DNA from: Erythrobacter sp. Alg231-14
Lineage (GTDB): Bacteria; Pseudomonadota; Alphaproteobacteria; Sphingomonadales; Sphingomonadaceae
Direction: 5' to 3'
DNA: 64,000 bases
Assembly (NCBI RefSeq): GCF_900149685.1
Contig: NZ_LT702999.1
Location: forward strand, 3,038,001 to 3,102,000
A program made the translations under genes and the position numbers. Shown here in pieces: positions 17,256 through 26,368 of the stretch. Position 1 is the first letter of the stretch. Every line of letters begins with the position of its first letter. The notes beneath the pieces are model-generated. The model saw only the letters and a list, made by a program, of their open reading frames with translations, ran no database searches and was not told the DNA's origin.

Positions 17256-17696
17256 ATGTCTGACACAATTTACGTTCTCAACGGTCCGAATTTGAACCTT
17301 CTTGGACTGCGCGAACCAGAAATCTACGGATCCACCACCCTCGATGAAATCGCGGGTATGTTGGAGGATCGCGCCCTAGAACTCGGTTTGACGATCGATA
17401 TGCGGCAAACCAATCATGAAGGGATGCTCGTCGATTGGCTCCACGAAGCGCAAGCACAAGGCGCGCGCGCCGTGTTGTTGAATGCGGCCGCGTACACGCA
17501 CACTTCCATTGCCATTCTAGATGCGATCAAAGCAATCCAAACCCCTGTTATCGAAGTGCATTTGTCCGACCCGAAAACCCGTGAGGATTTTCGACATCTC
17601 TCTTATGTTGGGATGGCAGCGGCCAAAACGGTCGAAGGGCACGGAGCCGACAGCTACCGCATCGCATTGGAAGCCGTAGCGTCAGGTGACCTTTAG
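17256..17696 (+). CDS. aroQ: Type II 3-dehydroquinate dehydratase
   Basis: A 146-residue enzyme that converts 3-dehydroquinate to 3-dehydroshikimate in aromatic amino acid synthesis. The start at 17256 gives MSDTIYVLNGPNLNLLGLREPEIYG, placing catalytic tyrosine at Y24. Other family marks are QTNHEGMLVDWLHEA, LNAAAYTHTSIAILDAI, EVHLSDP and the active-site histidine in VEGHGADSY. Type II enzymes are short and form dodecamers, and the length fits. It is followed by accB and accC, an order common in proteobacteria. Confidence 0.97.
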   Translation: MSDTIYVLNGPNLNLLGLREPEIYGSTTLDEIAGMLEDRALELGLTIDMRQTNHEGMLVDWLHEAQAQGARAVLLNAAAYTHTSIAILDAIKAIQTPVIEVHLSDPKTREDFRHLSYVGMAAAKTVEGHGADSYRIALEAVASGDL

Positions 17697-17820
17697 AAAC
17701 TGGGTCACATTTCGACAAATTGCACCAATTGCCACTTGCCAGCCGCAATTGGGGTGAATAGTCACCGCGTCAATCGCCGCCCATGGCAATCCATGTGGCG
17801 CAACCAAACAAGGGGTACGT

Positions 17821-18306
17821 ATGGCTGACAAAAAGCCAAATTCCGGCATGAATATCGACTCAGCGCTCGTTCGCGAACTGGCCGAGCTGCTCGATGAAAC
17901 CGGTCTTTCCGAAATCGAAGTTGAAGATAACGACCGCAAAATCCGCGTGTCGCGCAATGGTGGCGTTGCATCCGTGCCCTTCGCAGCGCCTGCACCTGTT
18001 TCCGCTGCACCTGCTGCTGCGGCGCCTACTGCAACGGCCCCTGCACCCGAAGCGGCACCCGAAGCGGCCAATGCCAACGCCTTTAAATCGCCGATGGTGG
18101 GCACAGTCTACCTTGCAGCGGAGCCGGGGGCTGCCAACTTTATCAAAGTCGGAGACACCGTTAGCGAAGGCGACACGTTGTTGATCGTCGAAGCGATGAA
18201 AGTCATGAACCCAATTGCCGCCGACAAAGCTGGTACCGTCCAAGCCATCTTGGTTGAGAACGCGCAGCCGGTTGAATTTGATCAACCGCTTGTCGTGATT
18301 GCGTAA
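17821..18306 (+). CDS. accB: Biotin carboxyl carrier protein of acetyl-CoA carboxylase
   Basis: A 161-residue BCCP. The N-terminal helical part ([31 protein letters not shown]) precedes an Ala/Pro-rich flexible linker (about 54-86) and the biotinyl domain, where EAMKVMNPI carries the biotinylated lysine K127. The carrier shuttles CO2 from AccC to the carboxyltransferase for malonyl-CoA synthesis. accC starts 6 bp after its stop, so the two are translated together. Confidence 0.97.
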   Translation: MADKKPNSGMNIDSALVRELAELLDETGLSEIEVEDNDRKIRVSRNGGVASVPFAAPAPVSAAPAAAAPTATAPAPEAAPEAANANAFKSPMVGTVYLAAEPGAANFIKVGDTVSEGDTLLIVEAMKVMNPIAADKAGTVQAILVENAQPVEFDQPLVVIA

Positions 18307-18312
18307 ACCAGC

Positions 18313-19662
18313 ATGAGCATCACCCGCATCCTGATCGCCAATCGCGGTGAAATCGCGCTGCGCATCCACCGCGCAGCTCACGAAATGGGCATTGAAACGG
18401 TCGCGGTGCATTCCACCGCGGATGCCGACGCGATGCATGTGCGGTTGGCCGATCACGCCGTTTGCATCGGCCCGCCTTCAGCCACTGACAGTTACTTGAA
18501 TGTGGCCAACATCATTTCTGCGGCAGAGATCGCAGAATGCGATGCTGTGCACCCAGGCTACGGATTTCTCTCCGAAAACGCCAAATTCGCAGACATCGTA
18601 GAGGCGCATGACCTGGCATGGATCGGGCCAAAGCCTGAACATATCCGCACCATGGGCGACAAAGTCGAAGCGAAGCGATCGGCTGGCGCGTTGGGCCTGC
18701 CGCTTGTTCCCGGCTCCGATGGCGCAATCGACGATCCCGAAGAGGGTAAGCGAGTCGCCAAGGAAGTCGGCTATCCCGTGATCATCAAAGCCGCCAGCGG
18801 CGGCGGCGGTCGCGGCATGAAGGTTTGCGAAAGCGAAGATCAGCTTGAAACTCTGATGAAACAAGCTGGATCAGAGGCGAAAGCCGCCTTTGGCGATGCG
18901 ACCGTTTATATTGAGAAGTATCTCGGCAATCCGCGCCACATCGAATTTCAGGTGTTCGGCGACGGCAAAGGCAATGCGATCCACTTGGGCGAACGCGATT
19001 GTTCACTGCAACGCCGCCACCAAAAAGTGCTCGAGGAGGCCCCTTCCCCGGTCATCAGCCATGATGAACGCATGCGCATGGGCGAAGTCTGCTCTAAAGC
19101 GATGCGCGACATGGGTTACCGCGGTGCCGGCACGATCGAATTCCTTTGGGAAGACGGCGAGTTCTACTTCATCGAAATGAACACCCGGCTTCAGGTTGAA
19201 CACCCTGTTACCGAGGCCATCACCGGCGTCGATCTAGTCCGCGAACAGATCCGCATTGCGGCGGGCAAACCGTTGTCGGTTGCTCAAGAAGATTTGGAAT
19301 TTAGCGGCCACGCCATTGAATGCCGGATCAACGCCGAAGACCCATTCACCTTTGCCCCGTCACCGGGCAAAGTCACCTATTACCACCCGGCTGGTGGTAT
19401 GCACGTGCGGGTCGATAGCGGATTGTATGCCGGCTATTCTATTCCGCCTTATTACGACAGCATGATCGCCAAGCTGATCGTCTATGGTCGCAATCGCGAA
19501 GGGTGCATCATGCGCCTGCGTCGGGCGTTGGAAGAGATGGTCGTCGAAGGGGTGAAAACAAACATCCCATTGCATCAAGAATTGCTGCGTCAAAACGACG
19601 TATTGCACGGCGATTACTCGATCAAATGGCTCGAAGATTGGTTGGAAGAACGCGAAGTCTAA
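18313..19662 (+). CDS. accC: Biotin carboxylase subunit of acetyl-CoA carboxylase
   Basis: A 449-residue ATP-grasp enzyme that carboxylates biotin on AccB using ATP and bicarbonate. Recognisable parts are [17 protein letters not shown] at the start, [14 protein letters not shown], the Gly-rich ATP lid [52 protein letters not shown] and [11 protein letters not shown]. The length is normal. It completes an aroQ-accB-accC run; the carboxyltransferase subunits are not in the window. Confidence 0.98.
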   Translation: MSITRILIANRGEIALRIHRAAHEMGIETVAVHSTADADAMHVRLADHAVCIGPPSATDSYLNVANIISAAEIAECDAVHPGYGFLSENAKFADIVEAHDLAWIGPKPEHIRTMGDKVEAKRSAGALGLPLVPGSDGAIDDPEEGKRVAKEVGYPVIIKAASGGGGRGMKVCESEDQLETLMKQAGSEAKAAFGDATVYIEKYLGNPRHIEFQVFGDGKGNAIHLGERDCSLQRRHQKVLEEAPSPVISHDERMRMGEVCSKAMRDMGYRGAGTIEFLWEDGEFYFIEMNTRLQVEHPVTEAITGVDLVREQIRIAAGKPLSVAQEDLEFSGHAIECRINAEDPFTFAPSPGKVTYYHPAGGMHVRVDSGLYAGYSIPPYYDSMIAKLIVYGRNREGCIMRLRRALEEMVVEGVKTNIPLHQELLRQNDVLHGDYSIKWLEDWLEEREV

Positions 19663-19696
19663 CGTCGCCCTAATCGCGCCCACTCACAATGCCATG

Positions 19697-20917
19697 TCAT
19701 GACGGAAGCGGTGTGACATCATCGTTCATCGTGCTGGTTGGACATGCATCCGCTGTTGGCGTGTTTTGAAGCGATGAAAGCGGACAGGTCAGCCGGTAGA
19801 TGAACGTCGATTGTTCGATGTCGATGCGCGCTTTACCATGCAGAAGGCGCGGTATGATCTGCGTCAACAACACCTCGCTAAAACCATCCAACGGTGCGGG
19901 CGTTACCGGAATTGGGTCGTTTTGAATGTCCTCCAAGCCATGGGATGCCTCAGGATTGGACTGCTTGGTTTCGCGCCATTCGATTGAGCAAGTGGGGCCC
20001 CGATCATTCTGACCTGAGTCCGTCGGCGTCGATGGCTCGACCCTCCATTCGACCGCAACCTTTGCATCTGCTCGGTCCCATCGGTTCATCTGGGCCAACC
20101 GTCCCGCCAATTCCCATGCGACCAGACTGATCTGCTGTGCACCTTGCATTCCGACCAGCACGACGTCCCCTTTGACGGATAGTTTTTCATCGGGATGGGC
20201 GAAATGCGGTTCGACCTGTCGGCGGATAATGTGTTCAATATCGCAAGAGGCACCGTCGCCATGCTCCATCACATTGGATGTCGCGATGGACAGAGCGTTC
20301 ACGCGTCCGCGCAATTCGCGCATGAACACTTCTGGACGGTCGCTCAAATACACGCCAGGCCGGGTCAACATTGATAACAATTGGATGAGATTGCGGCTGC
20401 GCTGCACATCGTTGCGCGCGTTTTGCGCGATCATAGTATTGGCCGCCTCCAACGCCAGTGCATGGTGGGCTACCGTGCGCTCCAATTGATCTCTGGCCAT
20501 GGCAAGATCGGCCAAGGTCACTTCCAATTGCGCAATGACCTCTTCGTGTTTTTGGGGCGTCGGAATGCGGATGAATGTCGGGATTAGTCGGAACAGGACC
20601 ACCGCCGTCACCAGCGAAACGGCAGCCGTCGCCAATTTGACCACGCCCATGAAGGGATAGATCGCGTACCAAAGTGTCACGATTGAAAGCGCGTGGGTGA
20701 TGCCACACAGCAAGATGAACGCCGCAAACAACGACACCAGACCGCGATGCCCGAGGTCCGGCCGCCGTTTCAGCACGAGCCAAATGGCCATCGGAATGGC
20801 CATATAGGCGGCGAATATGAGCAAGTCGGAACCGGACCACAAAATGACCAACCACGGCTCCCAAAGCAGGCACATCCCGTGCGGCATATATTTCTCATAT
20901 TCGATCAGTGCATTCAT
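19697..20917 (-). CDS. ETR1-like ethylene-receptor-type membrane sensor fused to degenerate HWE kinase
   Basis: A 406-residue membrane protein. Residues 12-113 form three membrane helices matching the copper/ethylene-binding domain of plant ETR1: HGMCLLWEPW, then WSGSDLLIFAAYMAIPM, LFAAFILLCGITHALS and VVKLATAAVSLVTAVVLFRLIP. D31, Y38, I41, P42, C71 and H75 correspond to ETR1 D25, Y32, I35, P36, C65 and H69, all offset by six. A coiled coil (about 122-165) leads to an HWE/HisKA_2-like region, but the acceptor histidine is Gln172 (VQRSRNLIQLLS) and the ATP-site HELATNA motif reads WELAGRL. The C-terminal GFSEVLL...GKARIDIEQ...LTCPL is retained. The start has AAAGG 7 nt upstream. It is probably a sensing pseudokinase; no regulator is adjacent. 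Confidence 0.8.
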   Translation of the reverse strand: MNALIEYEKYMPHGMCLLWEPWLVILWSGSDLLIFAAYMAIPMAIWLVLKRRPDLGHRGLVSLFAAFILLCGITHALSIVTLWYAIYPFMGVVKLATAAVSLVTAVVLFRLIPTFIRIPTPQKHEEVIAQLEVTLADLAMARDQLERTVAHHALALEAANTMIAQNARNDVQRSRNLIQLLSMLTRPGVYLSDRPEVFMRELRGRVNALSIATSNVMEHGDGASCDIEHIIRRQVEPHFAHPDEKLSVKGDVVLVGMQGAQQISLVAWELAGRLAQMNRWDRADAKVAVEWRVEPSTPTDSGQNDRGPTCSIEWRETKQSNPEASHGLEDIQNDPIPVTPAPLDGFSEVLLTQIIPRLLHGKARIDIEQSTFIYRLTCPLSSLQNTPTADACPTSTMNDDVTPLPS

Positions 20918-21239
20918 CTGCGACCTTTCAAATGTCGGGGAACTGCACCGGTTGGAGCGCGGGCAATCACTTAGCCATCAACCCCTATCCCAGCGGGCAT
21001 CGCCAAACCCTCCGTAAGACTGCCTAGAGTTGCACCGAAACGGACGTACCAGCCCATGCGAGCCATCGGACACGAGGCAAAGAGGGTTTTCAGAAACCAC
21101 CGCGTTGGATGAAGAAGCCGTCGCATCGCGCCCAAATACCGATGCATCCGGATTAAGAAGGTCCGCGGCTGGGGCTTGGTCGGGAATTGTGGAGTGGATC
21201 AACCAGATCCATCACCCGGCATTCAACCGCAGACAGGCA
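20918..21239. other. Intergenic region, no gene recognised
   Basis: About 320 bp between the ETR1-like gene start and the end of the GFA gene. It should hold the ETR1-like gene promoter. Short open frames on both strands are rich in Arg, Ser and Pro and show no family resemblance. I see no clear hairpin or regulator site. Confidence 0.5.
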
Positions 21240-21710
21240 TCAATCGAAGGTAAAACCCGCTGCTTCGGCTTCTGCGATGATTTCTGGGCCCGTTTTCATC
21301 GGGCTTTTTTGCACCAAATCGTACCAATCGGGTTTTTCGTCTACGAAAATCTGTTGAAGAATGCCCAATCCATCGGGCACATCAAACAGGCCAGCCAGAT
21401 AGCTGGTGTGGCCGTTGGGCGTGAAACAATACCAAAGCTTGGTGCCGCAATTTTTGCAAAAGGCGCGTTGGGCCCAATCGCTGGATTGGTAAATCGAAAC
21501 CGATTCTTCGCCGGTTATCGTGGCACTTGTGCCGCTCAATCCGCCCAAAAACGTGCCGGACCACCGCACGCACATTTCACAATGACAAATATCAACCTTG
21601 GGAAGCGTCCCTTCCAAAGTGATGGAAACCGCGCCGCATAGGCATCGACCGTGAATTGGATCGGATAGGCGTTCTTCGCCCGCTTCATCGTCTCCAAAAA
21701 TGTCGGTCAT
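21240..21710 (-). CDS. GFA / CENP-V family zinc-binding protein
   Basis: A 156-residue protein of the glutathione-dependent formaldehyde-activating (GFA) fold. It carries all seven family cysteines: C23 and C25 (RCLCGAVS), C42, C44 and C47 (ICHCEMCVRWSG), and C85 and C88 (FCKNCGTKLWY), which bind two zincs. True Gfa enzymes combine formaldehyde with glutathione, but most homologues have unknown substrates. It starts 15 bp after the Lrp/AsnC gene on the same strand, so the pair is probably one operon. Confidence 0.92.
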   Translation of the reverse strand: MTDIFGDDEAGEERLSDPIHGRCLCGAVSITLEGTLPKVDICHCEMCVRWSGTFLGGLSGTSATITGEESVSIYQSSDWAQRAFCKNCGTKLWYCFTPNGHTSYLAGLFDVPDGLGILQQIFVDEKPDWYDLVQKSPMKTGPEIIAEAEAAGFTFD

Positions 21711-21725
21711 GCCTGTGCCCGTTTC

Positions 21726-22187
21726 TTATAGTGGAACGCCGGGCTCATGCTTGGCTGTACGGATCGTCAGGGACGTCTTCACGCTGGCAACATTGGGTGC
21801 CGGCGTCAGCTTACTGGTCAGGAATTCTTGAAAACTTTGAAGGTCTTGGCTGACAATCTTGAGAATGAAATCAATCTCGCCATTGAGCATATGGCATTCG
21901 CGCACTTCGGGAAGATCCGCCATGTGATCTTCGAATTCCCGCAGCTCGCTTTCGGCCTGACTCTTTAGGCTAACCATTGCAAAAACGGTGATTGCGAAAC
22001 CCAATTTCGACGGGTCCAAATCGGCGTGATATCCGCGGATAACGCCGTCTTCTTCAAGGCCGCGAACACGCCGCAAACATGGCGGCGCGGTCAATCCAAC
22101 ACGTTGGGCCAATTCGACATTCGTCACGCGGCCCTCGGCCTGAAGTTCGCTGAGTAGGCGTTTATCGATCTCGTCAAGATTCGCCAT
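21726..22187 (-). CDS. Lrp/AsnC-family transcriptional regulator
   Basis: A 153-residue regulator from ATG at 22187, chosen because GGGGGAG lies 11 nt upstream and the fold starts there; 33 more codons are open upstream. The N-terminal winged helix (DEIDKRLLSELQAEGRVTNVELAQRVGLTAPPCLRRVRGLEEDGVIRGY) is followed by a RAM ligand-binding domain (VFAMVSLKSQAESELREFEDHMADLPEVRECHMLNGEIDFILKIVSQDL). Such regulators sense amino acids or related metabolites as octamers. It precedes the GFA gene and likely controls its own operon. Confidence 0.95.
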   Translation of the reverse strand: MANLDEIDKRLLSELQAEGRVTNVELAQRVGLTAPPCLRRVRGLEEDGVIRGYHADLDPSKLGFAITVFAMVSLKSQAESELREFEDHMADLPEVRECHMLNGEIDFILKIVSQDLQSFQEFLTSKLTPAPNVASVKTSLTIRTAKHEPGVPL

Positions 22188-22537
22188 TTCTCGTTGGGCT
22201 CCCCCGAAAGTGTTGCTGACCACGCATTGCGCGGCGTTGGTTGCCCCAAGCTGTTTGAATTGCGTGGGCGCGGCAGATTGGCTCATAGGCTAACAATTGT
22301 GTGCAAGACTATGCACCGCATTGAGCAATGAAACCTAATTTAATTATGTGTGCCAGCAATTGTCCCGCTTTGCAACGCGCTCGACTGACGCCTGTGACAA
22401 ATCATTTCCGGTGCTAGGTACACGATGTTGATCCGTACCCAATGCCAGAATGGGTTCGGCGCGCGCATTGGGATATGCGCCATTTCCTCTGGTTCGCCGA
22501 TGCTCATGTTGGGGCAGTGCTCAAGTAAGGAGCGTGA
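22188..22537. other. Divergent intergenic region between Lrp/AsnC and HisKA kinase genes
   Basis: About 350 bp. It must hold two divergent promoters. The left part near 22310-22350 is AT-rich, plausible promoter DNA. A good AAGGAG site lies just before the kinase start at 22538. No convincing small gene is seen; open frames here run into the flanking genes on the wrong strand or frame. Confidence 0.5.
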
Positions 22538-24484
22538 ATGTTTTTCGATGATCGCCTTGCGACTGTGCTGCGTCAGCGCGCATCGAGCGACGTCGGCTTG
22601 CGCACGCAATATCGGCAATTGCTCGACATTCTTGGCGCGGCCCAACCCGGCGGCGGCGGAGCGGGTGATGCAAAGGGCGGCTCCGATCGGTCTTTGATCG
22701 CCTCTGCGTGGTTGAGGATGGACGCCTTGGCCCAAGAAATTCCGGCTGCAGACCGGGCGAAAATGATCCGAGAGCGCGGTTGGCGGTTTCAAAACCCAGA
22801 ATTGGCCGCGCATCTGGCGGATTTCGAGCCCGATGTTGCATCGGCTGCTCTGAACCGCGCGCAATTGACGGAACAGGATTGGTCCGCGCTTATTCCTCGA
22901 CTCCCCATTAGGGCGCGCGGGTTCTTGCGGTTGCGGCGCGATCTGCCTCTGGATGCGGAAACCACATTGGACCGGCTGGGCGTGAGCGATCGCGGATTGC
23001 CCTCTCCAGAGGGAATAGAGCGAGAAGGGACGGCGCCTTACAGCGTTGGATCACCGCCACCGATTGAACCGACTGCAGGAGAAACGGATCCAAACGAACC
23101 GGTTATTTCCCTCAACGACGACATCGGGTCGGACGAGGATTACCTCGTTCTGCCGGATCAAACCGTTGGCATCGACGACAACGCCGCCCCGCCCCATGAT
23201 ATTGCGGCCATCCTAGATGAAGAATCAGATGGCAGTGCCGATGCGGATGCGGATGCGGGGGTAGAAGCCAAACCGACGCCCGATGATTCGCCCCTGCCGG
23301 CGGCATTTGACCCGGCCCACGAGGGGCGCAGCGAGATTTCCGCGTTGGTCGAACGGATCGCACAGTTCAAGCGCACACGCGAAAGCGGCGGCGAATTGGA
23401 TGGCAGCGAGCCGCGTCTGCCACTAGGCGAAGATCAACCGCGCGGCGAAAAATTGGTCGGCGCGTTTGGCTTTGCCGCAGATGCCGGCGGACGGATCGAA
23501 TGGGCCGATGGCGATGTGGCCGCGATGGTGATCGGAACGCGATTGGTCGCCCCGCCCCGTCTTGGCAACGCGGATCGCGAGACACCGGTCGAACGCGCCT
23601 TTGCGCGCAGACAACCAATCTCGGGTAGCGATATAACATTGTACGGAGCACAGGCGATTGCCGGGGAATGGTCCCTCGATGCCCAACCGCGTTTCACCGA
23701 TGATGGCAATTTTTCCGGCTATGTGGGCCGCTTTCGACGCCCAATGGGCGAAGACCCATCCATGCCCAGCGCCGTGCAACGCGAAGCCGATCGCATTCGT
23801 CAATTGCTGCACGAATTGCGCACCCCCATCACCGCCGTCCAAGGCTATGCCGAAGTTATTCAGCAACAATTGTTTGGCAGCGCCCCGCATGAATATCGTG
23901 CGTTAGCCGCGGCAATTGCAGCGGATGCAGCGCGCATCTTGTCGGGTTTTGAGGAATTGGACCGGCTGGCGCGGTTGGAAACCGGATCGGTGGATGTCGA
24001 AACCGGGTCGACCGATCTGGGCGCGTTGATCGCACGCACCAACCGTCAATTGGATCAAGTTCTGCAACCGCGCATGGCCGGTATCACTCTAAAAACGGAT
24101 GATGTTCCGTACATCGTCGCGCTTGATACAGACGAAGCCGATTCGTTGATTTGGCGGTTGATGGCGACAATCGGCGGCGGGTGTTCGGCCGGCGAAATGT
24201 TGGAGGCCACGCTTTATGATGAAGGCGGCATGGCCCAATTGATCTGTGACCTCCCCGCGCAATTGTTGGCGGAAGAGGACATATTCACCGCCGAGGTTAA
24301 GCCGATCGGCACGGCAATTAACGCCGGTTTGTTCGGCGCGGGTTTCGCGTTGCGTTTGGCCAGAGCCGAAGCGCGTGCCGCCGGCGGCGGATTGGTCCGC
24401 AACGGCGACACGATTGCCCTGACATTGCCGTATATTGATGCGGATGACACCGCCTCTGATTGCGAAGCGTCAACCGACGCCTAA
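22538..24484 (+). CDS. HisKA sensor histidine kinase with atypical ATPase domain
   Basis: A 648-residue soluble protein without membrane helices. Residues 1-150 are helical and unassigned. A long acidic, low-complexity linker follows (about 160-290), then a PAS-like segment (GAFGFAADAGGRIEWADG ... GEWSLDAQPRFTDDGNFSGYVGRFRRP, about 305-405). The HisKA helix has acceptor H425 in LLHELRTPITAVQGYAEVIQ. The ATPase part keeps a G-box-like GAGFALRLARAEARAAGGGLV but lacks an obvious N-box asparagine (LIWRLMATIGGGCSAGE) and any DxGxG motif. It may be inactive as a kinase or need a partner. No regulator gene is adjacent. Strong AAGGAG before the ATG. Confidence 0.85.
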   Translation: MFFDDRLATVLRQRASSDVGLRTQYRQLLDILGAAQPGGGGAGDAKGGSDRSLIASAWLRMDALAQEIPAADRAKMIRERGWRFQNPELAAHLADFEPDVASAALNRAQLTEQDWSALIPRLPIRARGFLRLRRDLPLDAETTLDRLGVSDRGLPSPEGIEREGTAPYSVGSPPPIEPTAGETDPNEPVISLNDDIGSDEDYLVLPDQTVGIDDNAAPPHDIAAILDEESDGSADADADAGVEAKPTPDDSPLPAAFDPAHEGRSEISALVERIAQFKRTRESGGELDGSEPRLPLGEDQPRGEKLVGAFGFAADAGGRIEWADGDVAAMVIGTRLVAPPRLGNADRETPVERAFARRQPISGSDITLYGAQAIAGEWSLDAQPRFTDDGNFSGYVGRFRRPMGEDPSMPSAVQREADRIRQLLHELRTPITAVQGYAEVIQQQLFGSAPHEYRALAAAIAADAARILSGFEELDRLARLETGSVDVETGSTDLGALIARTNRQLDQVLQPRMAGITLKTDDVPYIVALDTDEADSLIWRLMATIGGGCSAGEMLEATLYDEGGMAQLICDLPAQLLAEEDIFTAEVKPIGTAINAGLFGAGFALRLARAEARAAGGGLVRNGDTIALTLPYIDADDTASDCEASTDA

Positions 24485-24577
24485 GCCGCGAAAGCGCCAA
24501 ACCTTAGGGTTTCGCCCAATAAAGCACGAGCCGGTGGTAAGGCATCGCTTACCAGTTTGGTGTATGGCGTTCCCATC

Positions 24578-25660
24578 ATGGCCTCAAATGGGACTCTTGA
24601 AGGCGGGCTTCAGACGCCTGCACCTGCCCAAAGCGCGACCGCGCTTGGTCGTGAAACCGTGTCCATGGTCGATCCACCGCGGCTGAACGATCCCGGCGTG
24701 CGCGCCGCGTTTAAAGACCCATCTTCAGCGCGCGTCCTGCTTACCGTCGATACCGAAGAGGAATTCGATTGGAATCGACCGTTTTCGCGCGATGCACACG
24801 GGTTGAAGCACGTCGAAGCCCTGCCCCGGTTCCAACAATTCTGCGAAGGAATCGGGGCCCATCCGGTTTATTTGGTCGATTGGCCGATCGCCAATGACCC
24901 CCGCGCAATCGAAATCATCGGCGACGCCGTTCGCCGTGGGGCTGCCGATATTGGCGTGCAATTGCACCCTTGGGTCAATCCCCCGTTTGAGGAAGAAGTT
25001 TCCACACACCATTCATTCTCAGGCAATCTGCCGCGCGGATTGGAAGCGCGCAAATTCGTCGCATTGCGCGACCAAATTGAGCAGGCATTTGGCGTGCCCC
25101 CACGCATATATCGAGCGGGTCGATATGGACTTGGCCCGAACACATCGGAGCTTTTGAAAGCGAACGGGATTGCAATCGACACATCCGTACGCTCGCTTTT
25201 CGATTACAGCGATCAAGATGGCCCCGATTATTCCGACCATCCGGTCGCCCCCTATTGGGTCGGCGATGATCATGCGTTGCTCGAATTGCCGGTTACGACC
25301 GTTTATTGGGGCCTTTTGAGGCAAATGGGCAAAAGCATTCATCGCATTCAGCGATTTTTCCCCACCCTTTTTGCGGGCTTCTCAAAATTCAAATTGCTCG
25401 AACGGATCGCGCTCACACCAGAGGGCGTAACCGCCGAGGAAGCCCTTCGCGGGATCGATATTGCGCTCGATGAACGCCTGCCGGTACTTGTGCTCTCACT
25501 TCATAGCCCCAGTCTCGCCCCCGGATACACGCCCTATTCGCAATCCGATGAGGATGTAGAGGCGTTGTATGAGTGGTTGCGCCAAATCTATGGCTATTTG
25601 TCGCTACGCGGCGTCAACAGCGCGAATGTCGCCCAACTGATTGATGCGGTTGAACGCTAA
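24578..25660 (+). CDS. Polysaccharide deacetylase family protein
   Basis: A 360-residue protein from ATG at 24578; TTG at 24557 and ATG at 24665 are also in frame. The catalytic barrel opens with VLLTVDTEEEFDW (general base and metal Asp), followed by IGVQLHPWVNPPF (metal His), YRAGRYGLGPNTSELLKANGI and a late VLSLHSPSLAPG histidine. This is the NodB-like pattern of carbohydrate esterase 4-type enzymes, though divergent. It probably removes N-acetyl groups from an envelope or exported glycan. No signal peptide is visible, so it acts in the cytoplasm or leaves by another route. Confidence 0.85.
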   Translation: MASNGTLEGGLQTPAPAQSATALGRETVSMVDPPRLNDPGVRAAFKDPSSARVLLTVDTEEEFDWNRPFSRDAHGLKHVEALPRFQQFCEGIGAHPVYLVDWPIANDPRAIEIIGDAVRRGAADIGVQLHPWVNPPFEEEVSTHHSFSGNLPRGLEARKFVALRDQIEQAFGVPPRIYRAGRYGLGPNTSELLKANGIAIDTSVRSLFDYSDQDGPDYSDHPVAPYWVGDDHALLELPVTTVYWGLLRQMGKSIHRIQRFFPTLFAGFSKFKLLERIALTPEGVTAEEALRGIDIALDERLPVLVLSLHSPSLAPGYTPYSQSDEDVEALYEWLRQIYGYLSLRGVNSANVAQLIDAVER

Positions 25661-25786
25661 AACCCGTCCCAAATCGGGTGTTCAATCCATATCAATTTAC
25701 AAATGTGCAATACCCGCTTGTTTCTTGGATAAACCCGCTGTAGGGGCGTGGCTGCTTTCGTCACCGAGGCGTTTTCGGACTGCTGT

Positions 25787-25862
25787 GGGCCTGTAGCTCA
25801 GTGGTTAGAGCTGGCCGCTCATAACGGCTAGGTCGCGGGTTCGAATCCTGCCGGGCCCACCA
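25787..25862 (+). tRNA. tRNA with CAT anticodon, probably tRNA-Ile2 (lysidine-modified)
   Basis: A 76-nt cloverleaf: acceptor GGGCCTG/CGGGCCC, anticodon stem GGCCG/CGGCT around CTCATAA (anticodon CAT), T arm GCGGG-TTCGAAT-CCTGC, ACCA end. The body resembles the AUA-decoding isoleucine tRNA, whose C34 becomes lysidine by TilS, more than elongator or initiator Met tRNA. Elongator tRNA-Met is the alternative. Confidence 0.9.
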
Positions 25863-25940
25863 TGTTCTTTATAGAGCACGGTTCCTGCCTGTAGGCAGAT
25901 CCGGTTGGTGGTTTTGGTGACAAAGCAATTGAAATGTAGT

Positions 25941-26017
25941 CGGGGAGTGGCGCAGCCTGGTAGCGCACCTGTTTTGGGTACAGGGGGTCGCAAGTTCAAA
26001 TCTTGTCTCCCCGACCA
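25941..26017 (+). tRNA. tRNA-Pro (TGG anticodon)
   Basis: A 77-nt cloverleaf: acceptor CGGGGAG/CTCCCCG, D arm GCGC...GCGC, anticodon stem CCTGT/ACAGG around TTTGGGT (anticodon TGG), T arm CAAGT-TCAAAT-CTTGT, ACCA end. It lies 78 bp after the CAT tRNA and may be co-transcribed with it. It reads most proline codons. Confidence 0.96.
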
Positions 26018-26368
26018 TTTCAATAGTTCTGCAAAATGATGGATAGACGACGCAGATTCAGACCCGGCCGGGTTTGGACGCTTCGTCACGCGGATTCGCG
26101 TCACAGGCTTATCCCATGTGCAATTGTGGCAAACGCCTTCGTCCGTTGCCAGTTTCACCCCAAATCATCATCGCATACCCCTGATTCCCCGTAATTTTTG
26201 CAGGTTCGAAGACATTTCGCGACAAAACGCGACCGACAAATGCGTGACTTAGTTGGGCAAGCGCGTCAGTTTATTCGCAACACCGCACCCGTTTCCCAAG
26301 GTTTGGCCATCGCAGTTCAAGCGCCATTGCCCCCTTGTTTAACACGCCTTGTTTCAGGAGTTTAAACC
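26018..26368. other. Intergenic region after tRNA-Pro, upstream of DUF1800 gene
   Basis: About 350 bp. A short palindrome (ACCCGGCCGGGT followed by TT, near 26061-26074) may help end the tRNA transcript. The right end has an AGGAG site for the DUF1800 gene. The open frame on the reverse strand across this region and both tRNAs is a known kind of artefact. No gene seen. Confidence 0.5.

Noticed and set aside
21030..21641. 203-codon forward frame overlapping the GFA gene
   Set aside because: The GFA gene on the other strand has all seven family cysteines; this frame has no recognisable domain.
25805..26158. Reverse-strand 117-codon frame across both tRNA genes (contains RQDLNLRPPVPKTGALPGCA and GRIRTRDLAVMSGQ)
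   Set aside because: This text is the antisense translation of tRNA genes, a well-known source of false hypothetical proteins.
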